Shown here: piece by piece, positions 9,931 to 22,861 of the stretch
How the letters are laid out: each line of letters opens with the position of its first letter
How positions within the stretch are numbered: position 1 is the stretch's first letter
Source: Spongospora subterranea f. sp. subterranea
Lineage: Eukaryota; Endomyxa: Phytomyxea; Phytomyxea; Plasmodiophorida
NCBI GenBank assembly: GCA_049724395.1
Contig: JAUGWO010000199.1
Span: 1-54,529 of the forward strand
DNA length: 54,529 nt
Reading direction: 5' to 3'
Position numbers and translations under genes: made by a program
The notes under the pieces: generated by a model
What the model saw: the letters and a program-made list of their open reading frames with translations, nothing else
The model's database searches: none
What the model was told of the DNA's origin: nothing

Positions 9931-10680
9931 TGTTTCAAAACTGGTGGCTGTTAGCGGAAAAATAGAGGTTTACGATCTGATATAATTTGTTGGTTGATCA
10001 TTGATGCCGGGTCATCTGGCCCTGGCGTGTTTGAGCTTCTTGTCTGCATTGAAAGTTGCGACGGTTAACGCGATGCATGTTCGTCCGTTGATTTAGGTTG
10101 GTTCAGTTGATTCGTCTGGCGGTGGTTGCCGGCAAGGTGATTCGCTAAAAAACGTTTTATGCAGGTTCCGCAAGCGTTGGTTGACTCAGAGAACCTAAGC
10201 GCTGTTTATTTAGATCAAAGATAGATTATAAAAGTCAGGACCGCTAATCGTTAGTATGCAAAGATTCTGTACAGTGGATGGACATCTGAAAATACGACTA
10301 CAGTGGCGATTACCTTAAACCGACAATTTCAAACCCTAGTCTCAATCATATTTGAAAATCACATGTACATTTAAGTGCCGTCACTTTCGTTGTGTCAGGT
10401 GTGCCTCAAGTTCAACGAGATGTGCACATTTTCATCGCATATTTTATTTGAAATTGATTAAGAAATAATCCATTCTTCTCTCTGTATGTGTCCATGGTAT
10501 CTGAACGATTTGCGAGCGAACCTTCTCATTGAAGCTAGTGGACGTTACTTTCCGCGTTATGGGAATGATGTTTCCTAGGTTTTTAAACGAATAAGTGCAA
10601 TGATTCCTTGTAAACTTCTTTGTAACACCTCAGAACATGTCAACTCAGTTGAATTCTGGATGAAATATTCGATAAAAAAT
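9931..10680. other. no gene seen
   Basis: No supported frame. It may be the leader or LTR region of the gag fossil on its left, but no paired LTR was found in the window. Confidence 0.3.
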
Positions 10681-12005
10681 TATCAGACCACCTCCAGATA
10701 AAACAGTTTCCTCTAACCATTTCTGTTGCGATGCAAAGTCCGGTTGGCTCGAAAGCAACAGGCGAGAATCCTTCAGGCATATTCCAGATCTAGGCCACAA
10801 CCCTCTCTCAGTAAGGATGCGACGAATCCGTTTTGGTTAACACTGTTAAGTGAGGATCCAGAATCACTGGCGAACTGCATATCCTGCTTCACCCTCTCTC
10901 CTTTGTAAAACCATCCTGACCTGAGAAACCCAACGTTTTTACCACCATCCGATAAGTTCAATCTTGAAGCAACAAGGCCATCAGGAGATTTGGCCCTATG
11001 GTTTTACGAATATCAAACGCAAAAACAGGCTTTGAGTCTCGGTGAGCACGCGGAAAATGACCAGCGCCAACTTAATCTGCTCTACAAGGTCCTTGTTCGG
11101 CCAGTAGCGGTCAGCATTTTTTCCAGGTTTGATCAACTTTAATGTCTTAATTGTGGAACCAATTTGACCAAACAGTTGTAACCGGATAGTGCTTAATGAT
11201 TTCAGGTGTGATTGAAACTTCCATAGGCCCCATAAAAACTGAGACACCATCATGGATCTGCCCGGTCCTTCTGTTGGCAATGCCTGACAATCCTTCTCGA
11301 TCCCAATAAACTTCGTGGAATCATTTGATTTCAAAACATGTCTCATCTTGGGTTAATAAAACCAGTTTTGTCTGATTTGGTAGGAGATCCGCTGGAATAA
11401 CAGTTTCCATGTTATCACCTTCGAACTTATTCATTTTCGCTTACAATTTTTCGAATAACTGTAGAAAACCTGAGAATGTCTTGTTAGCGATGCTTTGAAA
11501 GTTGAATATTCAAGTTTGTTATCGTACAATTTCCGATACACGACAATTCCCAGTTCGAATTTGTAGATTTCGGGGTGATGATCTCTGACGACACATGATC
11601 AATGTGGGAAATACGTTAACAATTACATTTGGAAACAACAATACCGGACAATAGATGAACCGAAACAGGTCTCACATTGCCCTATCCGAAACAATGCCAG
11701 AGGTGATATGGATTCGTCAAATGTTGATAGATCTTTTCCTCTAGAAAAAGTATTGTGAATTTTGGGTCGCGATGGGCTAATGTTAATGTTTGTTGTTTGT
11801 TTGGTTTTTATTTTTGTTAATGGTGAATTTTGAAAGTTGGAACGCTCATGACCATCTGTATATGTCCCATTCGTATATTGTACAGTACGCTATTGAAACC
11901 AAGTCGATGAAGCCATCTTCTGGCAGTTCCTTCAGCGATAACAGTTGGATTCGTAAAGCCGAGCATCTCAATCTTATGAAGATTGTCGCAAAACCGATTT
12001 TCTGA
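10680..12005 (-). mobile_element. decayed DDE DNA transposon
   Basis: Read 5' to 3' on the minus strand. A helix-turn-helix phrase (ARRWLHRLGF) lies near 11900 and the YTDGHERSNF block just after it. The motif AMVRN-like ADRYWPNKDLVEQIKLAL is near 11110-11050, and GGKNVGFLRSGWFYKGER with VKQDMQF at about 10955-10870. LLREGCGLDLEY is near 10790, followed by a CC pair. This order (RTARxWLxxLG, DGHER, W-x-N-x-x-x-V-x-x-x-K, GGK..RDGWY, ERG, CC) matches a DDE transposase family common in fungi and some animals. The frame changes several times and no termini were seen. Confidence 0.55.
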
Positions 12006-12190
12006 CGCTGAGAGTTTTCGTCATAATTAACACGAAATCCGAGTACATTTTGTTGTTTCCAAGATCATTAATACCGAATTCAGCATGAAGTTTGCTCATA
12101 ATGGTTTCCATAAGACGGTCGTCGTTGTGGGCCAAGATCATATCCTCAACGTGAAGTGCAGACAAACAAATTGAATTTTCCACCGGATGC
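11985..12190 (-). mobile_element. copia-like reverse transcriptase fossil
   Basis: The minus strand reads LSALHVEDMILAHNDDRLM, then ETIMSKLHAEFGINDLG, which matches the copia catalytic region (YVDDMLI..) and the stretch that follows it. Only this piece is recognisable. It is an old fragment with several breaks, apparently sitting beside the DDE transposon remnant. Confidence 0.6.
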
Positions 12191-13612
12191 GAGAAACAAT
12201 TCAAAAAGAACAGCACAAAAGTAATCCGCGTGTTGAAGCAGCGGCAACGAGATGAAAATGCTACTCGAATTTTTCAGGGATGCGTGTTCACAAAAACAGG
12301 TACGGCGAGGCGACGCCCTCCATTTTACTCCGATACCATTACGAAATGGAGCGAGATCTGGAAGGCAAATCCAATTCCTGTGAGTAAGCGTGGATTGACG
12401 GTACCGGCCAATAACGATAAGTTCGACCAACCGCACATACCTAAAAACGTTCACGACATGTTTGGTAGCAACAGACGGCAACGTATGCCCCAACGCCTAA
12501 AACATCTCACACTGAAGCCATTATAGCATGCGATAGCGCCATCGAGACCAGCGCCCTACCGTTCATGAGCGCCTTCAAATTCAGGGATATCAAATTTCTA
12601 CCAAGTTGGGCAATCCACATGAGAGGACTGGCCGCAGGTATTCCTGCACCTAATCGATCACATTGCACAACTAAACGAACTAATTTGATGAGATTGAAGG
12701 TCAATTCATTGAACTAAGCACTGCTGCCACAGCAAACATGTTCTTGTGTGAAGCCTTAGGCAGAGAAATCAACGACGAGAAGCGGAAAGTAGTGGCCTTC
12801 AAATTGCCCCAAAAATTGCCAATGAAAAATCCTCCTCTTGATATCAAGTTCCTGATGCGAGGATCCAGAATGGAGCTCCCAATACAGTTCAGGGATTTGG
12901 TGAACGAAAGAAATAACACGAAACGCTGGTTGGGAATGACACTGGATGAGCGAGCATGTGGCGCTGATGGTATGAACAATGGAGTGGACCATATCTGCTA
13001 CATATCAATACAAATACAAATTCACAATAGAATACACCCTGGATTAACGGATAATGCTCAAACCATTGTTAATCGATATTCTGTGATGAACCTTGAGCAT
13101 CTATTCACGGGTGCTTGATTTCGCACTTGCTGACAAATATTACACTTCAAGAATAGGTCCACCATTCAACGAAACGCTGGTTGGGAATGACACTGGATGT
13201 GCGAGCATGGGGCGCTGATCGGCATTGATCTAGCAAATCTGAAAAGTCTCGATCAAGGAGCGTAATGGTCTCTCGATCACCAGAGATAAACTGTAAGATT
13301 CTCTTCGATGAGACTGAACTGGGAACGGATATATTTCAGATAATGTGAAATGGGTATTCACTGAACTATCAATCAGTGATAAACCACATTGTCAGGTCAA
13401 TGGGAAATGGGATAAACTGATGAATTATAACCATCATAACCGCTAAAACATTGACGATTTGTCGATGATCCAAGGTGACTGTCTGAGCAGTCAAGATCAT
13501 GTGATCACGGAAATATGGGATCTGCTGAATCAGATTTGCACAACCCGAATCATAAAGCAATTGTATTTATTTGACAAAAGTCAGAAAGTGTTGTAATACA
13601 TCTTGACCAAAT
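12191..13612. other. unassigned, with a direct repeat
   Basis: Two plus-strand open frames (12230-12526 and 12738-13118) show no family resemblance. A direct repeat of about 50 bp (CGAAACGCTGGTTGGGAATG...) occurs at about 12917 and 13158. This is probably decayed mobile DNA. Confidence 0.35.
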
Positions 13613-16600
13613 TCAAATTATGGAAATTTGCGAAACCGCGTAGGAGTCGAATCCGGCATCAACTGTCGCAATTAGTAGCGTTTGGACTGTGTTCTTTAGC
13701 CCGAGACGTTTAGCGACATCCAACGGCAGACCATTTATGATCACGAATACTAAGGTCAGCGCCTTTACTCAGGAGATACTGGACCATTTGATCTCTACAT
13801 AAAGTTCACGAAGGTGATTGCATATTTGATAACCCAACTAACATTTTTGGCATCTTCGAACCGAGATTTGACTGCTAAATGGAGTGGCGTTTGTAAATCA
13901 AGGTCTTGTAAATTGATATAGCTTGAATCGGCGTCCTCCAGAAGTAATTCTGTAATCACAATCCTAACACCGGCATTTGAAAAACTGATATATTCACATG
14001 GAGCTGACATACGAATTGATCTGGGCAGCATAATGAAGCGGCGTCTCTTCAAGATTATCACCGATTGACCGATTGGCCCCATAGTTCAGCAGAACACTGA
14101 TCATGTCAACCCTGCACCGAGTTAACTGTTTGACTACATATTGGCTGACTCAACCAACCGAAGGTCATCACCGAGGTGGGCTGTACTGTCGACTGCGAGA
14201 TGAAGAGCAGTTTTACCTTCCCTGTTTGGTGAATCGATAATGCTTTTTTTCGGACCGTTTGGCCCAGTTCAAAATTATTTCTGCATTTCTCGCGCTAATA
14301 CCAACAATCTAAAACACTGATCTATTCATGTGGACCTGACTTACAAGCTGTACTGAGCAGCATAATGGAGCGCTGTATCGAGATTTTTATCAGGAATGGC
14401 CGGGTCAGCACCATTTTCAATCAGAATCTCTACGATCTTAACGCTAAACAAAAAAATCAATTCTGATTCCGTATTTGCTCAACAACCAACATTTTGGGGA
14501 CGTGGAATGGTTTACTCTGTTCCAATACGCGATGAAGAGATGTTTTGTGTTGAGGATTTTTTGCATTGATAATGTCTCGATTTGCGAATCTCACCAGTAG
14601 TTCAACCATCTCAACCCTGATATCAACATGTCAAACACTGACACATTCACCTGATACCGACTTACATGTGAAATACGCATGCAATTTCCAGCGGTGTATT
14701 GTTAAAGTTATCACGAATAGTCTGGTCGGCACCATTTTGAAGCAGAAACTGCACTATTGGATTTCTACACAAAAAATCAGTTTTTGAATTACAACATGCC
14801 AACATATCTTAACGTTTGTGTGTCGGGTAAGTGCACAAGCATGGAGACTGCGAGAAAAAGAGGCGTTTTCTTTTAAAATCATCTTGTGCATTGACATAGT
14901 TTGGACCGACACTGAGCAAAAGCTTTTCTGCAATACCAACCCTGACAGAGCGTATTATAAACTGATTTTTTCACCTGGCACTAACTTACCAACGGTTTTC
15001 AGCAGCGTAATGCAGCGTCGTCCTACCATATTCATCCCTTACAGGTTTACCAGCATTACGATCCAGTAATGCTTCGGTGGCAAGTTGCCTGAACCAAAAA
15101 CCAGTGAATATGACGCGTAACAGTGATCCTGATAATTTACTGCTTCGATCTCATTGCCAAGATGAGAGGAGTATCTCCATAACGATCCTTGCAGTTGATT
15201 GCCATTGAGCACACTCCAACGTCCTGACATATTGCATCGATAACACCAACTCTAAACAATTTGCCCAATCAGCCTTTGAGGGATGGCGTAATTGAAGGCA
15301 GTATTGGCGACATACTGGCCGGTGGTAGCAGCGAGGTGAAGTGGAGAGAGACCTGACATTGTTGATATCATCGGATCAGCACCGAGAGATAACAAATATG
15401 AGACCATTTCCCTGTTGAAGGAAAAAGAATCAATAAATTGATGGCGATAAATATCGGTTCTGTAAAAGTCTTCGAGACCAACCGCCACAATAAATAGGTG
15501 TCTCTCCATTTTGATTTTGAACGTCGATCGTTCCGGCGATGTTCAAACTGTCGGAACAAGGCAAAGTATTCAGTTATCAGATTCACTCGTTTGTTGATAA
15601 CTTACGACTTGTGATCGGCGATATTTTGAATATTCGAATCTGAACTATCTGCTCCTTCGGCAACAACATGTCCACACTTCAAAACAGATTCGACAACTTC
15701 CTTTCTGATTACACAAAAACAAATAAGATTGTCAATTTTGGGCACATGAAATGGCAATCACGAATCGCGATCTGACTGCACCAAAGATAGGGGTTTCTTG
15801 TTCTGCATTTCCACATGCGTGGATCGAAATTGAAGGGGCTGTCTTACAGAATGACATGTTTTCGAACAGGATAAGGGCCATTCTGACAACTGGGATCGCG
15901 GTAGATTTGAACCATTTTGAACTGTCAATGAGTGACATATTGGCCATTTGCCATATGCAGTAGCAAAGTGAAGTAGAGTATCCCCATTGATGCTTATTGG
16001 TATCATCGGATCAGCACCCTTTTGTAAGAGAAACTGCACTATATCCCTTTTGACGGAACAACATCAACGTATTGATCGATATCAAGTCAAAGTACCAAAC
16101 CAGTATTGGAGATGGGCGGCCACAATCATTGGTGTGTTTCCAAATTGATTCTTCGTATCAATAATGTTGGGCGATGTCGGTCCTGACCCCACCGTAAACA
16201 ACAGTTAATGATCATAAACGTATCTGTTATGCACTTACGATTCTTATCGGACCGCGTTTCGTGCGGCTTTGAATCAGGATCATCAGCTTCTTCATGCACA
16301 GCAACTAGATATTTGAAAACAAATTCCACAACCTGCCAGCCTGAGCGCCACAGAAATTACGAAGGATATCGATTGTCAACAGATGAAGGGCACAAACAAT
16401 TTTGATCGAACAGCATGAAATAAAACGGTTTCTCCATTACCGATTACTGCGTTGATCGCAGTAGGAAAGTTCTGACAGATGATGTCGATCGCGTCGATAC
16501 TGTAAACTCATTCAGTGTTGGGTGATTTTGACCAACAGAATTGGCGACATACTGGCCACGGTTTAGTAGCAATGTGAAGTGGAGTTTGACCGCACCCGCT

Positions 16601-19600
16601 GTTGTTGATATCATCGGATCAGCTCCATTTTTTAAGAAAACTGCACTATATCCCTTTTGACGGAACAACATCAACTGATTGATCGATATCAAGTGAAAGT
16701 ACCAAACCAGTATTGGAGATTGGCGGCCACAATCATTGGTGTCTCTCCATATTATTCTGATTAATGATGTTGAGCGATGTGGGTCCTGATAACACCGTAA
16801 ATAACATTGATCATCATAAACATATTTGTTATCCACTTACGATTTTTGAATCGACCGTGTTTCGTGAATTTGAATCAGGACCATCTGCTTCTTCATGCAC
16901 AGCAGATAGATATTTCAAAACACATTCCACAACTGCCACACTGATTGCAACAGAAATTACGAAGGATATCGATCGCAACAGATAAATGGCACAAACTTGT
17001 TTGATCGAACAGCTTTAAATATAGGAGTTTCTCCATTACTATCTACTGAGATGATCGCGGTAGGAAAATTCTGAAAGATGATATCGATTGCGTCGATACT
17101 GTAAATTCATTCAGTGTTTGGTGACTTGATCAACAGGATCGGCGACATACTGGCCATATTCAATAGCAATGTGAAGTACAGTATACACTGTGTTGTTAAT
17201 CTTCGGATCAGCTCCATTTTGTAAAAGAAACTGCACTATATCCCTTTTGACGGAACAACATCAACGAATTGATCGATATCAAAGTGAAAGAATTAAACCA
17301 GTTCTGGAGATTAGCCGCAATCATCATTGGTGTCTTCAAGATATATTCATCACATCAATAATGTTGGCGATGTTCGTCCTGACCTCACCGTAAACAACAT
17401 TCATTGATCATATACATATTTGTTATCCACTTACGATTTTTGGCCGCCCGTGTTTGGTCCATTAAAATCAGGACCATCACCACCATCATGCAACAGCTGC
17501 TAGATATTTTGAAACATATTCCACACCTGCCACCCTGATCGCAACACAAATTACGAAGAATATCGATTTTCAAAAGATGAATGGCACAGACAATTTTGAT
17601 CGAACAGCTTCAAAGGTAGAGGCGATGGGCGCCCTGTTTCACGGTAAACTGCATTCATCGATCATATACATATTTGTTATCCACTTACGATGATGTCCGA
17701 CCGTGTTTCGTCCATTTGAAACAGGTCCACCAGCAACATCATGCACAGCAGCTCTATATTTCGAGACAGATTCCATAACTGCCTCCATGATCGTAACACA
17801 AATTACGAAGAATATCGATTGTCAACAGAAGAATGGCACAAACATGTTTGATCGAACATCTTCAAATGTAGAAGCGATGTGCGACCTGTTTCACGGTAAA
17901 CAACATCACAGTAAACAACATTCTTTCCATTTCTGATCATTCTTCATTGACCATATACGTATTTATTTATCCACTTACGATTTTTGGCCGACCGTGATAC
18001 GTCCATTTGAATCAGGACCATCAGCACCATCATGCACAGCAGCTCTATATTTCGAAACACATTCCACACCTGCCACACTGATCGCAAAACAAATTACGAA
18101 GAATATCGATTGTCAAAAGATGAATGGCACAAACATGTTTGATCGAACAAAATGTAGAGGCGATGTGCGCCCTGTTTCACGGTAAACAACATTCATCGAT
18201 CATAAACATATTTGTTATCCACTTACGCTTTTTGGTCGACCGTGATTCGTCCATTCGAATCAGGGCCATCCGCATCATCAAGCACCGCAGCTGAATATTC
18301 CAAAACATATTCCACAACTGCGACCCTGATGGCAACAGAAATTACGAAGGATATCGATTGTCACAGATGAATGGCACAAACATGTTTGATCGAACAGCTT
18401 TGAATATAAGAGTTTCTCCCTTGCGGTCTACTGCGTTGATCGCGGTAGGAAAGTTCTGACAGATGATGTCGATTGCGTCGATACTGTAAACTCACTCAGT
18501 GTTAGGTGATTTTGACCAACAGAATTGGCGACATACTGGCCATATTCAATAGCAATGTGAAGTACAGTAATCCCACTCTTTGTTGTTGATATCATCGGAT
18601 CAGCTCCATTTTTTAAGAGAAACTGCACTATATCCCTTTTGACGAAACAAAATCAACGAATCGATCAATATCAAGTAACGAACCAAACCAGTATTGAAGA
18701 TTGGCGGCCACAATCATTGGTGTCTCTCCATATATATTCTGAGTATCAATAATGTTGCCGATGTGAGCCCTGACCTCACCGTAAACAACATTCAGTGGTT
18801 ATAACATATGTGTTATCCACTGACGGTTGCTGGGCGGCCGCGTTTCGTCCATGAACACATTTTACAACTGCCACCCTGATCGCAAAACAAATTACGAAGA
18901 ATATCGATTGTCACGAGATGAAGAGCACAAACATGTTTGATCGAAAAGCTTCAAATGTAGAGGCGAAGAGCGCCCTGTTTCACGGTCAACAGCATTCATT
19001 GATCATATACTTATTTGTTATCCACGTACGATTTTTGGCCGACCGTGATTCGTCCATTTGAGTCAGGACCACCAGCACCATCATGCACAGCAGCTAGATG
19101 TTTCAAAACATATTCCACAACTGCCACCCTGATCGCAACAGAAATTACGAACGATATCGATTGTCAACAGATGAATGGCACAAACATGTTTGATCGAACA
19201 GCTTTGAATATAGGGGTTTCTCCATCACGGTCTACTGCGTTGATCGCGGTAGGAAAGTTCTGACAGATGATATCGATTGCGTCGATACTGTAAACTCAGT
19301 CAGTGTTGGGTGATTTTGACCTACAGAATTGGCGACATACTGGCCATATTCAAGGGCAATGTGAAGTACAGTAACCGCACTCTCTGTTGTTGATATCATC
19401 GGATCAGCTCCATTTTTTAAAAAAAACTGCACTATATCCCTTTTGACGAAACAACATCAACGAATCGATCGATATCAAGTAACGAACCAAACCAGTATTG
19501 AAGATTGGCGGCCACAATCATTGGTGTCTCTCCATATATATTCTGAATATCAATAATGTTGCCGATGTGAGCCCTGACCTCACCGTAATAACAACATTCA

Positions 19601-20600
19601 GTGGTTATAACAAATGTCTTATTCACTGACGGTTGCTGGGCGGCCGCATTTCGTCCATTTGAGTCGGGAGAATCAGCTTCTTCATGCACAGCAGCACTAT
19701 ATTTCGAAACATATTCCACAACTGCCACCCTGATGGCAAAACAAATTACGAAGAATATCGAGTGTCAACAGATGAATGGCACAAACATGTTTGATCGAAC
19801 AGCTTCAAATATAGGGGTTTCTCCAAAACTATCTACTGCGTTGATCGCGGCAGGAAATTTCTGACAGATGATGTCGATTGCATCGATGCTGTAAACTCAC
19901 TCAGTGTTGGGTGACTTTGACCAACAGAATCGGCGACATACTGGCCATATTTAGTAGCAATGTGAAGTACAGTAACCCCATTCTCTGTTGTTGATATCAT
20001 CGCATCAGCTCCATTTTTTAAGAGACACAGCACTATATCCCTTTTGACGGAACAACATCAACGGATTTATCGATATCAAATAAATGTACCAAACCAGTAT
20101 TGGAGATTGGCGGCCACAATCATTGGTGTCTGTCCATATTGATTCTTCGCATCAATGATGTGGGCGATGTTCGTCCTTCGAGACCGTAACCAGCAGTTAT
20201 TGATTGACCAGATTTATGAACCTGTTTTAACTTACAATTTGTGGTCGGCCGAATTTGGCATATCACAAACGACATTCAAAGCATATTCGATAGCTTCCAC
20301 CCTGAGGCAATAGAAACTTATTAGGAGATCGACTGTCACCACAAGAAATAGCAAATACGATCTTGATCTGACGGCTCTGAAGATAAGAGATTCTTCGTAG
20401 GAGTTTTGTGCGTTGATCGCCATAGGAATGGTGTCACAGTGGCCATGTTCAGCAGCAATGTCATCATCAGCTAAAATCGGCTTATAAAACAATATCATAG
20501 AGATCAACAAAATGAACAATTCGCTGCGCCATTGCCACAACATCGTGAACAAATGCAAACCAGAGATTGTAAAATGAGAGAGGTTGATCGATGTCAAAGT
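13613..20600 (-). CDS. large ankyrin-repeat protein, many short-intron exons
   Basis: Spliced minus-strand gene; the 5' limit is uncertain. Many exons encode ankyrin repeats, e.g. DLQTPLHLAVKSRFEDA (about 13880), LEETPLHYAAQINS (about 14040), EMVSYLLSLGADPMIS and LSPLHLAATTGQ (about 15340-15400), and VQFLLKNGADPMIST and TVLHIA-EYGH in the 16-20 kb array. Introns are about 45-60 nt; one module gives exon 19439-19341, then GTATGT...TTTACAG, then IDAIDIICQNF and GETPIFKAVRSNM. The C-terminus (NGLPLDVAKRLGLKNTVQTL) ends at TGA 13613-13615. Near 13740 the frame shifts by one base between SIRDH and NGLPLDV, either a real lesion, a sequence error or an unseen micro-intron. Function is not predictable beyond protein-protein binding. 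No transmembrane or kinase domain was recognised. Confidence 0.7.
15990..20060 (-). repeat. tandem ankyrin exon-module array
   Basis: The exon coding for VQFLLKNGADPMIST recurs near 16012, 16620, 17212, 18601, 19404 and 20008. Spacings are about 608, 592, 1389, 803 and 604 bp. A full module is about 600 bp and encodes roughly three ankyrin repeats across about four exons. The two long gaps hold extra partial modules. Confidence 0.8.
17440..18300 (-). repeat. amplified partial module (single ankyrin exon)
   Basis: The exon reading AVVEYV-K..AAVHDGADGPDSNGR, with its flanking introns, occurs at about 17444, 17700, 17991 and 18238, a period of 247-291 bp. These sub-units lack the VQFLLKNGADPM exon. 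In them the exon before the first intron is shortened (API-STFEAVRSN instead of the full INAVDRDGETPIFKAVRSN). Confidence 0.7.
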
Positions 20601-21057
20601 TTACGGACTTCACGCATACTTTTACGGAGTTTCAATGTTGTCTGTAGTACCAGTGGTGACAGGCGCTAATATCAAGTGTCAGTTTCGTCCGGGGAAGTTG
20701 CGGTAAACAGGGGATTTTGCTTGAAATTGGGCTGCTATCGATCAGTAGTAAATTTTTTAATGGAATCTCTCAGCGTGTTTGTGTGTTTTGCCGCTTTGTT
20801 GAGATGGTGGTTTTGATGATTGTTGAAACATAGTCACTGTTTAAGTTAGCGTGGGCTTCCAGCTTTGGACGAAGGGGAGAAATATTTGGTTGCAAATCGT
20901 GCTGATCTGTCGAGATCCATGATCAGAGAAATGAGTCGATCTGCAACAAAAAAGCCTACCAATACGTCCAGACTCACAACCAAGACGTGGCGTTGCTGAT
21001 GCTGATCTGACTTCGCGAATATTAACAGGCCATCCGGCAGGGCAAGGAAATGACCTG
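20601..21057. other. unassigned; possible 5' part of ankyrin gene
   Basis: No exon could be fixed. Minus-strand open frames exist but lack recognisable domains. It may contain first exons or the promoter of the ankyrin gene. Confidence 0.3.
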
Positions 21058-21554
21058 TCAAAATCGCCTAGATACGCACGAAATCAACATTTGGATACGC
21101 AATTCATCATAGCTTCTTTGCAAACCCCGTTTACGATGAAGAGTTTTGTGCCGCGTGCTGTTTTTATACCACAGGCAACAAATTTTACAGAAATACGGAT
21201 CAGCTTTCTTGGTTGAACGTTGGGCAAATAATGCACCCACCACTATGTGAATACAATCAGATATTAATTCATTATTTTGAGTTGAAAATACAATGACAGC
21301 GCAAACGATAACCTACCAAATGTAAGTAAAGGACCTTGGCATACACAATTTGATTGGGGGCATCTGGTCTGTTCCGGGTTAGAGAACGTTCGTCCTCTAA
21401 CCATATCTTCCATTCTTTTCACCACACTAACAATGCCCGGAAGTGCCAGATCTGTCTCCGGATATTGAGAAAGAAGGTCAAGCAACGAGCGTGCTGCTGA
21501 ACGAAGGCGATTCTTCATCGTTTGGTTTGTCAAATTAATGGAGCTATCAGCCAT
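21058..21554 (-). CDS. small two-exon protein with C2H2-like finger
   Basis: Exon 1 is 21554-21317 (ATG; 79 codons plus one base), then an intron of 74 nt (GTAGGTTATC...TTCACATAG). Exon 2 is 21242-21058 and joins in frame and ends in TGA. The product is 140 residues. The N-terminal half is helical (MKNRLRSAARSLLDLLSQY, then LPGIVSVVKRMEDMVRGR). The middle has Cys-x5-Cys-x-Cys (CPQSNCVC). The C-terminal half has a zinc-finger-like CKICCLWYKNSTRHKTLH (C-x2-C-x9-H-x3-H), followed by a basic stretch. No known family is recognised. It lies between the ankyrin gene and another small minus-strand gene; the clean splice and frame argue that it is real. Confidence 0.55.
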
Positions 21555-21672
21555 TTTCCCGAGTAATTACTGAGACCAACTCCACTCCGCTTTAGACTGC
21601 GTAAGTCACGCATCGAACTGATGACGATCGAAATCAATTGAGTCTTATAATGCATAAACCAATATGGATCCG

Positions 21673-22286
21673 TCACTTTTTCTTGGTATTGGCAATTTTG
21701 GCCTGCTCAAATTCATCGAAAATTCTAGTACACCTAGTGAGGAAATCTTGAGTTCGTCTACAGGAGAGATAAAATCTTGCTGTTTTACGGAATGGCTTGA
21801 TACTTGATCCGCAAGCTTTGAACTCCAAACCTGACAGATCTAAGATTGAAAGCTCGCGGTCACAAGTTTCATACCCTATTTGCTGAAATGTACCAACTTG
21901 TTTTTCGCAACGATGAACAAAACACCTCAAATTGGTCGTGCACTTTGAAATAGAATCTTTTATGACTAGCGGACAGCGCAGAGGCGTCACATGACCGATA
22001 TGTTTCGATGAATTCTTTAGCCAGAGGGAGCTTCATGTCAATATGAACAAAGCTGTTTGTAAGTTCGAGTAACCTGGAGGACGTCGTCGTCACTCAATAA
22101 ATGACCCATTTTGTTCGGCTTTGCGTGATCATGTGACCTTTCGTTTCCGCTTTTATCAGGACAGTGCCCACGTCCTAGGCAGGAACTATAATGAAAGCTA
22201 CTTTGACAGAAAGGAGGGCCCCAACGAGCCTGGAGCTCGCTAGGGTCTTTACGGCAACATATTACCAGACATTCAAGAACCGGCAA
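21673..22286 (-). CDS. small hypothetical protein
   Basis: Possible multi-exon minus-strand gene. A start at MGHLLSDDDVLQ (22109) can be joined through short introns to LPLAKEFIETYRS and on to the final exon (LSGLEFKACGSSIKPF, then ARFYLSCRRTQDFLTRCT), which ends with a Lys run and a stop at 21673. Upstream, 22286-22110 is also open and Cys/His-rich (PPFCQSSFHYSSCLGRGHC). The splice acceptors are not T-rich and alternatives exist, so the exact protein is uncertain. No domain recognised. Confidence 0.35.
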
Positions 22287-22289
22287 GCA

Positions 22290-22860
22290 AGTTTGTTTGA
22301 AATTTCAAACAGTTGTGACGTAGCTCTGCGCTGAACTTGGGACGGGACCATCTGCCAAAACTTTCGAATTGAGGATGCATGTTTCCAGGGTGATATGAGA
22401 CTTCACGATCTCGCTGGACACATGAATATTGATCAAGGGCAGGTCGATCTCAGCGGTGTCACTCAGCGCCGAATACCCAAACAACGGTTCCTTTTCGGTT
22501 AAGGAACCTTGGAGGTACTGAAACTTGTATGGACTCGGTTGACTTCAGTTTGCAAATGATCACGTTGCAATATCAGCGAAACATAGACAAAGCGGATCAA
22601 AGAATTTCCTACAAGGAAGCAACAAAAACTTTGATAGTTTATCATATAACTTAGGTGGTAGTTCAAAAGATTGCTGAGACTTGTCCACCTCTCCAGAAGA
22701 ATTTGTTTCGGGTTGTTGTTGAAATGAGTCCGGATTGACATCCTGGGTACATCAGCAGAGATGATCACAAAATCCTGGACAGTTTCTTATTCGCACGAGA
22801 CTTTTTGAAATTTTTTGCGGAGGCTGATTTTTGAAAATCAGTAAATTTGCGTTGTACTCG
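22290..22860. other. no gene recognised
   Basis: No supported frame, repeat or motif. Confidence 0.3.
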
Positions 22861-22861
22861 A

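Noticed and set aside
17440-18300. Regular repeats as a CRISPR array
   Set aside because: Units are 250-290 bp, carry splice signals and code for ankyrin-gene exons; this is a eukaryotic gene.
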